DNA of 64,000 bases from Channa striata (Eukaryota; Chordata; Actinopteri; Anabantiformes; Channidae). The stretch is from assembly GCA_033026295.1 (NCBI GenBank), contig CM065182.1, positions 17,132,715-17,196,714 of the forward strand. The letters run 5' to 3'. The position numbers were made by a program, and so were the translations under genes. The notes under the pieces were generated by a model that saw nothing but the letters and a program-made list of their open reading frames with translations, had not been told where the DNA came from and ran no database searches. Shown piece after piece: positions 59,585-64,000 of this stretch (positions are counted from its first letter, which is position 1; each line of letters opens with the position of its first letter).

Positions 59585-61029
59585 ACCGATTAGGTTGTCA
59601 CGTCATGTTGTTTGCAAGTAAAAGACTCGTAGTTAAGTAAGGAAGAGGGAGGTTGGCTAAGTAGATCACCTACTGCAAACAAGGCTCTGTTTGAAGGTTC
59701 AACTCATTTCAGCAAATCACTTTATAATATTTTTTACTGTAATTGTCCACCGATGACCACATGTTTCTAAGTCGGAACTTTTTATTAAACAACTTGAAGT
59801 GTCTTTGCGCCTGAGTGACATTTGAAGCATTACTTCTCAAATGTACATGACAGACAGGTTTATTGCACAGCTTGGTACCATTTGAATAGACCCACGAGAG
59901 TAAAAACTGAGTAACATAAGTAAGGTAATAAATACAATGACATTGGAAGCCTATGGGTGGTGTAATGAAATCTCATTATTGCAGCAGGAGGAAGTTCAGT
60001 TACAATACAGCTTCATTTCTGGATGTATTTGACATAGAGAATGAAACGTAATTGAAATGGAGCTACCAGTGGGTCTTTAGATTGGACTCCCAGTGCCAAT
60101 AAGGAGACTTAACAGATTTGTATGAAAAGATGATGTACAGTAGCATATTTTTAAATAAGATCTTTGAACTAGAGGTTAAACAGACGATACAACACTTTTT
60201 TATTGTAGTACCAGCGGCCTATAGGGACTGTGTTCAGTCTTTACCCGGATTGAAAAGTCTTATAAAAATGACTCTACAGATGCGTAAACTAATTTTACAT
60301 TAAATTGCATGCTTGCTCTAATAGATTAAAAATAAAGGAAAGGTGAGATGTAATATCTGAGAGATGTGTTGTCCTTTTCATCCATGGTTGGATTCACACT
60401 GTAGATAATCCTCAAAGTTACTGCACAACATTAAATGTTCAAATCCACTTTATTCTACTCAACAAAACCGATTCTTTGGACTTCATTGTGCAGGAGACAT
60501 TCCCCATCTGCCATTTTTTTTTTTGTTTTTCATTTTCTCCACTAGTACATTTCCTTTTGCTTGATTCGTTTGGTGATTCTGTGGAAACATTCATTTGTTT
60601 TTGCTTCTTCAGTTACCTTTTTTATGTGGAAGAAGAAAAAAAGGCAATATCTTCCCTCTGCATTTTGACTCCTCTTCTCCTTTGTATGACGTCACAGTGA
60701 AATTATATAATACAGTATGTCCTTCAATATATTCCTTTCACCTCTCTTGTCATTTAGGATCTGACAGTAGCTTTGGGCAATATTCTGTTTTAACACCTGT
60801 TTTATGTCTCTGGATTTTTTTTATCCTTTTCCCCCACCACACTCCTCCCTCCCCTCTGGTTCCTTCTTGTCTGTTCACAGAAATGTGTTCAGTGACCCAC
60901 TGCAGTCATTCTGTTCAGTCCTAAAAATTACTCTGCAGATGCATACTCCTGCGTTAGCAGTCAAGCAATCTTTTTTTTTTCAGTGTAGTTTCACTGAGAG
61001 GCCTCTTCCCTCATTGCGGAACCATCTAG

Positions 61030-61252
61030 ATCACGTTTAGACGCTTACCCACTTTCACACCTGGACATTTACCAGCACTGTACAACCACAGATTGAGCTG
61101 CTGGCCACTGAGCAACTGAACTGGAGCAGCTCGAGGGCACCACAGCGATGTTGACGAGGGACGCTGCTTGTTCACTTTTCCCAACCGGACTCGGTCCTAC
61201 TGGGCCAAAGACCTACTTGTCACCCGCTCGTGTCTCTAACCATTAGGCCTAC
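61030..61252. repeat. Teleost dispersed repeat, deleted copy
   Basis: It reads 'cacacctggacatttaccag', then 'ggagcagctcgagggcacca', 'ttcacttttcccaaccggac' and 'cgtgtctctaaccattaggc', in the order of a tRNA-like-ended repeat common in fish genomes. The 4510-4640 fragment appears to be the same family. Exact classification is uncertain. Confidence 0.5.
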
Positions 61253-64000
61253 ATGTACAGCAGATGACTGTTTTATTTAAAAGATTCTTGTGCACAAATG
61301 TGCGAGCATTAATTATTATCAGACATGCTGTATTTAAGTGGCTGCTCGATGTGATGTACAGTAAATATTTCAGTTTTAACTTTCCCTCCCAACAGTTGCT
61401 AACTGCTCTGTTGTCCATCAATCATCCATTTGCCTTGTCTTCAGCTTGTATCTTTACTCAGAGGTTGATAACTCTCGCTACAGTTCCTTGGCCGTTACCT
61501 AAAGCAAGTGTTGAATATGCATGAGTTCAGCCTCATAAACTGCTGCTCTCAGCGCTAAAGTCAGTAGGAAGCCCAACTCAGCAGATGGGGGTGGGTGAGA
61601 AAGAAAACTTAGTGAAAGAGAAACAGAGGAGAAGAGGGAACTTGTTTGACTTATCTTCAATGGTAAAGATAAACCAAATTTCTTCTCTTTATGTTGTCCT
61701 TGCAGAGACACCATCAGGAGGCTCTGGCTCAGTCTAGCATTCGAGTTCATACACTGGCGGTTGCATTGATTTGAGTTTTTTGTATATATGCACGCATGCA
61801 TGCCGCCGTTTGTGTACTTAAATATGGATGTGTTTGAATGTGTGTATGCAAGTGCTTTTGTGAGTGTCTGTCCATATCATTTTCCCTGAAGCTCTGGACA
61901 GTTGCCAGGCAACTGGGGCGGGCAGCTCAACACTCGGCTGGGCAGCCACGGAGCAGACACTTCCACATGCCTGTGGTTTTGATAAGAGGCACGGGTCAGT
62001 GCTGATATGTTACCAGGTCAGAGTCACATCGGGCTAGGAGCAAGCCAATTCCTAGGATGATCTATGGATTACACAATTACACAGTAGCATGCAAACTACA
62101 CTATATCTTGGTATTGAGGTTAATCCTTTTAAGGTAATATTTATGCTGTAATGTTGACGATTTAAACTAACAAGATTTTCATGGATGTTTGACTCAGTTC
62201 AAGCATGACGGTTATGTGACTATCCTCAAAATGCACTTTTTTAAAATTAGTATTGCAGCCAATCTAACTAGCTCTGTGCCCAAACCAGTGGTCAATCCTG
62301 GGACCATGGGCAACTTATTATACAGCTGTAATAAATAATTAATTACAAAAATTGCAACTATTACATATCTGGCTGGCATTTGTAAATGTTCAAGTTGTCC
62401 AAATGCAAAGAATTACTAATAATATGTAATATATTTGTCAAAGGACTTGGGTAATATGAATCATTATTGAGTCAGGTTAACCCACCAAAAGCACTCCAGG
62501 CTTAAAAGGCTGTTGACTGTAGTGTAAGCACAGTGAAGAGTGTGGAGTGAGACGTGTGTGTCACCCTGGTGGCTGCTGAAAGGGCACTTGGCAGGTTTTA
62601 CCATCATCATCGTCAGCTGCCATCACTTACATTATAATCATCCACAGTAAAACTTAATTTGCTGTTCTACACGCTTGGATATGTGCTGACTGCCCCACTA
62701 CTACCATCTGGCTGTGTGCACTCTCTATACTCTACTGTCCCATAATATGTTACTTAATTCAGTCACTCATGTGATACATGTATGTGCACTTTATGTGTCT
62801 GGACTCACACAAAGAAAGAGACTTACTTGGAATCGATGTATTCATTAAAATCATAAAGGTTAGAGTGTGTTGAGGTCATAAGGTCTTATGAATATGAGTT
62901 CCTTGAGTAGTGGCAGCGACATAGAGAAACATAATGTGGTTTGAGGATTGAAGTTGAACTCGGGGGAATTGTGTGGTCATGCTCAGCAGCCAGAGGTAGA
63001 CGGACTGGACACTGGATCAGGAAAGAGGGGCATTCTCTCCTTAGTATCCAAATCAGGCTCTCCTCATCCGTCTGCTGAAGCCACTTGCCCCTGTGTTTGA
63101 CTAACTGAGGCGGCGAAGTTCTGAAGCTGGATCCACAACAATATTCTAGAGAAGCCTGTGGTCTTAATTCCACTCTTCAGGTCAGTTTAATGGAAGTTGG
63201 TCAGTTTCATAGAAATGGCGGATTTATTTTAAGCCTGTAAATGTAACAACCCCTGACTCATAATCAAAAAAATTATATATAAGAAAGTCTTATTTTTGTT
63301 TAAATTTTATGGCAAAGTAGTCATCCACCATCAAAAGTAGACCGTTTTGTAGAATGCCATCAGAAGTCATAGTGTGAAATGGGCCCTTGTATCAGTTATG
63401 GGCATTTCTAGGAAATTCTATTTTTACACATAATTGAATGAAAAAACAATATTTTAAAGGGCGGCCATTGAAAAAAAAAAAACAGCAGTTGAGCTGGCAA
63501 TCTCAAAGATGCCATGATTTTAACAAACCTCACCGTACGCCCCTACAGCCTAATCTGAGGAGAGTGCAATTTAATGAAATCATTTGAGAGGTTCTCTGTC
63601 GTTTGAAGCCAACTAACAAACATTTAGTCAAACATGTGTTGGTTGCAGGGGGAAATGGCTGGTAGCTGCTTGAAACGTGCCGAGTCTCATAAGAACAAAG
63701 TCTTCTCTTTGTGTGTGTTTGTGACATTTTGTTCGGTTTATTTTATCTTGTTGTGGGTGTGCACCTACTGTGTAAATGTGTGCCCTGGAAGTAGGTGAGA
63801 CATGCCTTCTGTTGCTCTCCTCCTCTCTCTCTCTGCTGACAAGTTCTCTTAACTATGTTGTATTTCCAGCGTGGGTATTAAAAATGAGTAATTTGGCAAG
63901 CGTTGCGTGTGAAATATTCTCAGACTTGCAATGAGTTGGAGGCTGAGAAGTTCCTGACAATGACAGGATGCCATCTTCTGTTTATGTGGAATATTTTAAG

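Larger units (their letters stand above)
54794..64000 (+). other. nlgn2: nlgn2 intron 4, 5' part (continues past window)
   Basis: Begins with donor GTAAGC. At least 9.2 kb with no recognisable exon. It contains two GT microsatellites (55.65 and 56.50 kb), a long perfect hairpin (57.50 kb), an inverted-repeat MITE-like element (59.28-59.58 kb) and a dispersed-repeat relic (61.03-61.25 kb). The longest unexplained open frame, 56015-56491 (158 codons, plus strand), has no domain or homologue I recognise and is treated as chance. Confidence 0.85.

Overview
This window looks like teleost fish nuclear DNA. The background is AT-rich and non-coding, with a single gene spread thinly over long introns. 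The repeat remnants are typical of ray-finned fish: tRNA-derived SINEs ending in a 'ctttggataaaagcg' tail, an internally deleted Tc1-like transposase, an L2-like LINE fragment, and short inverted-repeat elements. There is no bacterial-type organisation, and most open reading frames in the window are chance.

The one gene I can support is the 5' part of a plus-strand neuroligin, best matched to NLGN2 (nlgn2a or nlgn2b cannot be decided here). Its layout is as follows. (i) 1 to about 18.1 kb: upstream DNA with no recognisable gene. (ii) About 18.15-19.13 kb: a CpG-rich promoter-like block holding a probable 5'UTR exon that ends at a strong donor after 19127. (iii) 19128-43898: a 24.8 kb first intron with scattered transposon relics. 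(iv) 43899-44627: the first coding exon, with start codon, signal peptide and N-terminal cholinesterase-like domain. (v) 49863-49916: a 54-nt in-frame exon that corresponds to neuroligin alternative splice site A. (vi) 54644-54793: a 150-nt exon with the HGGSYMEG segment. (vii) 54794-64000: the start of the next intron. The exon that should follow (GFLSTGDQAAKGNYG in the family) is not in the window, so the gene runs off the right edge.

The three coding exons join in phase (each ends after the first base of a codon) and give about 240 residues. The 54-nt exon can be skipped without breaking the frame. A TGCATG (Rbfox-type) element lies ten bases downstream of its 3' end, which suggests neuron-specific splicing control. 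The inferred 5' leader carries many short upstream ORFs, including a poly-serine one made from a trinucleotide repeat. Outside the gene, the most unusual structures are several perfect or near-perfect hairpins, the longest with a 27-bp stem at 57502-57561. I found no evidence of a novel multi-gene system; the notable points concern nlgn2 regulation and local DNA structure.
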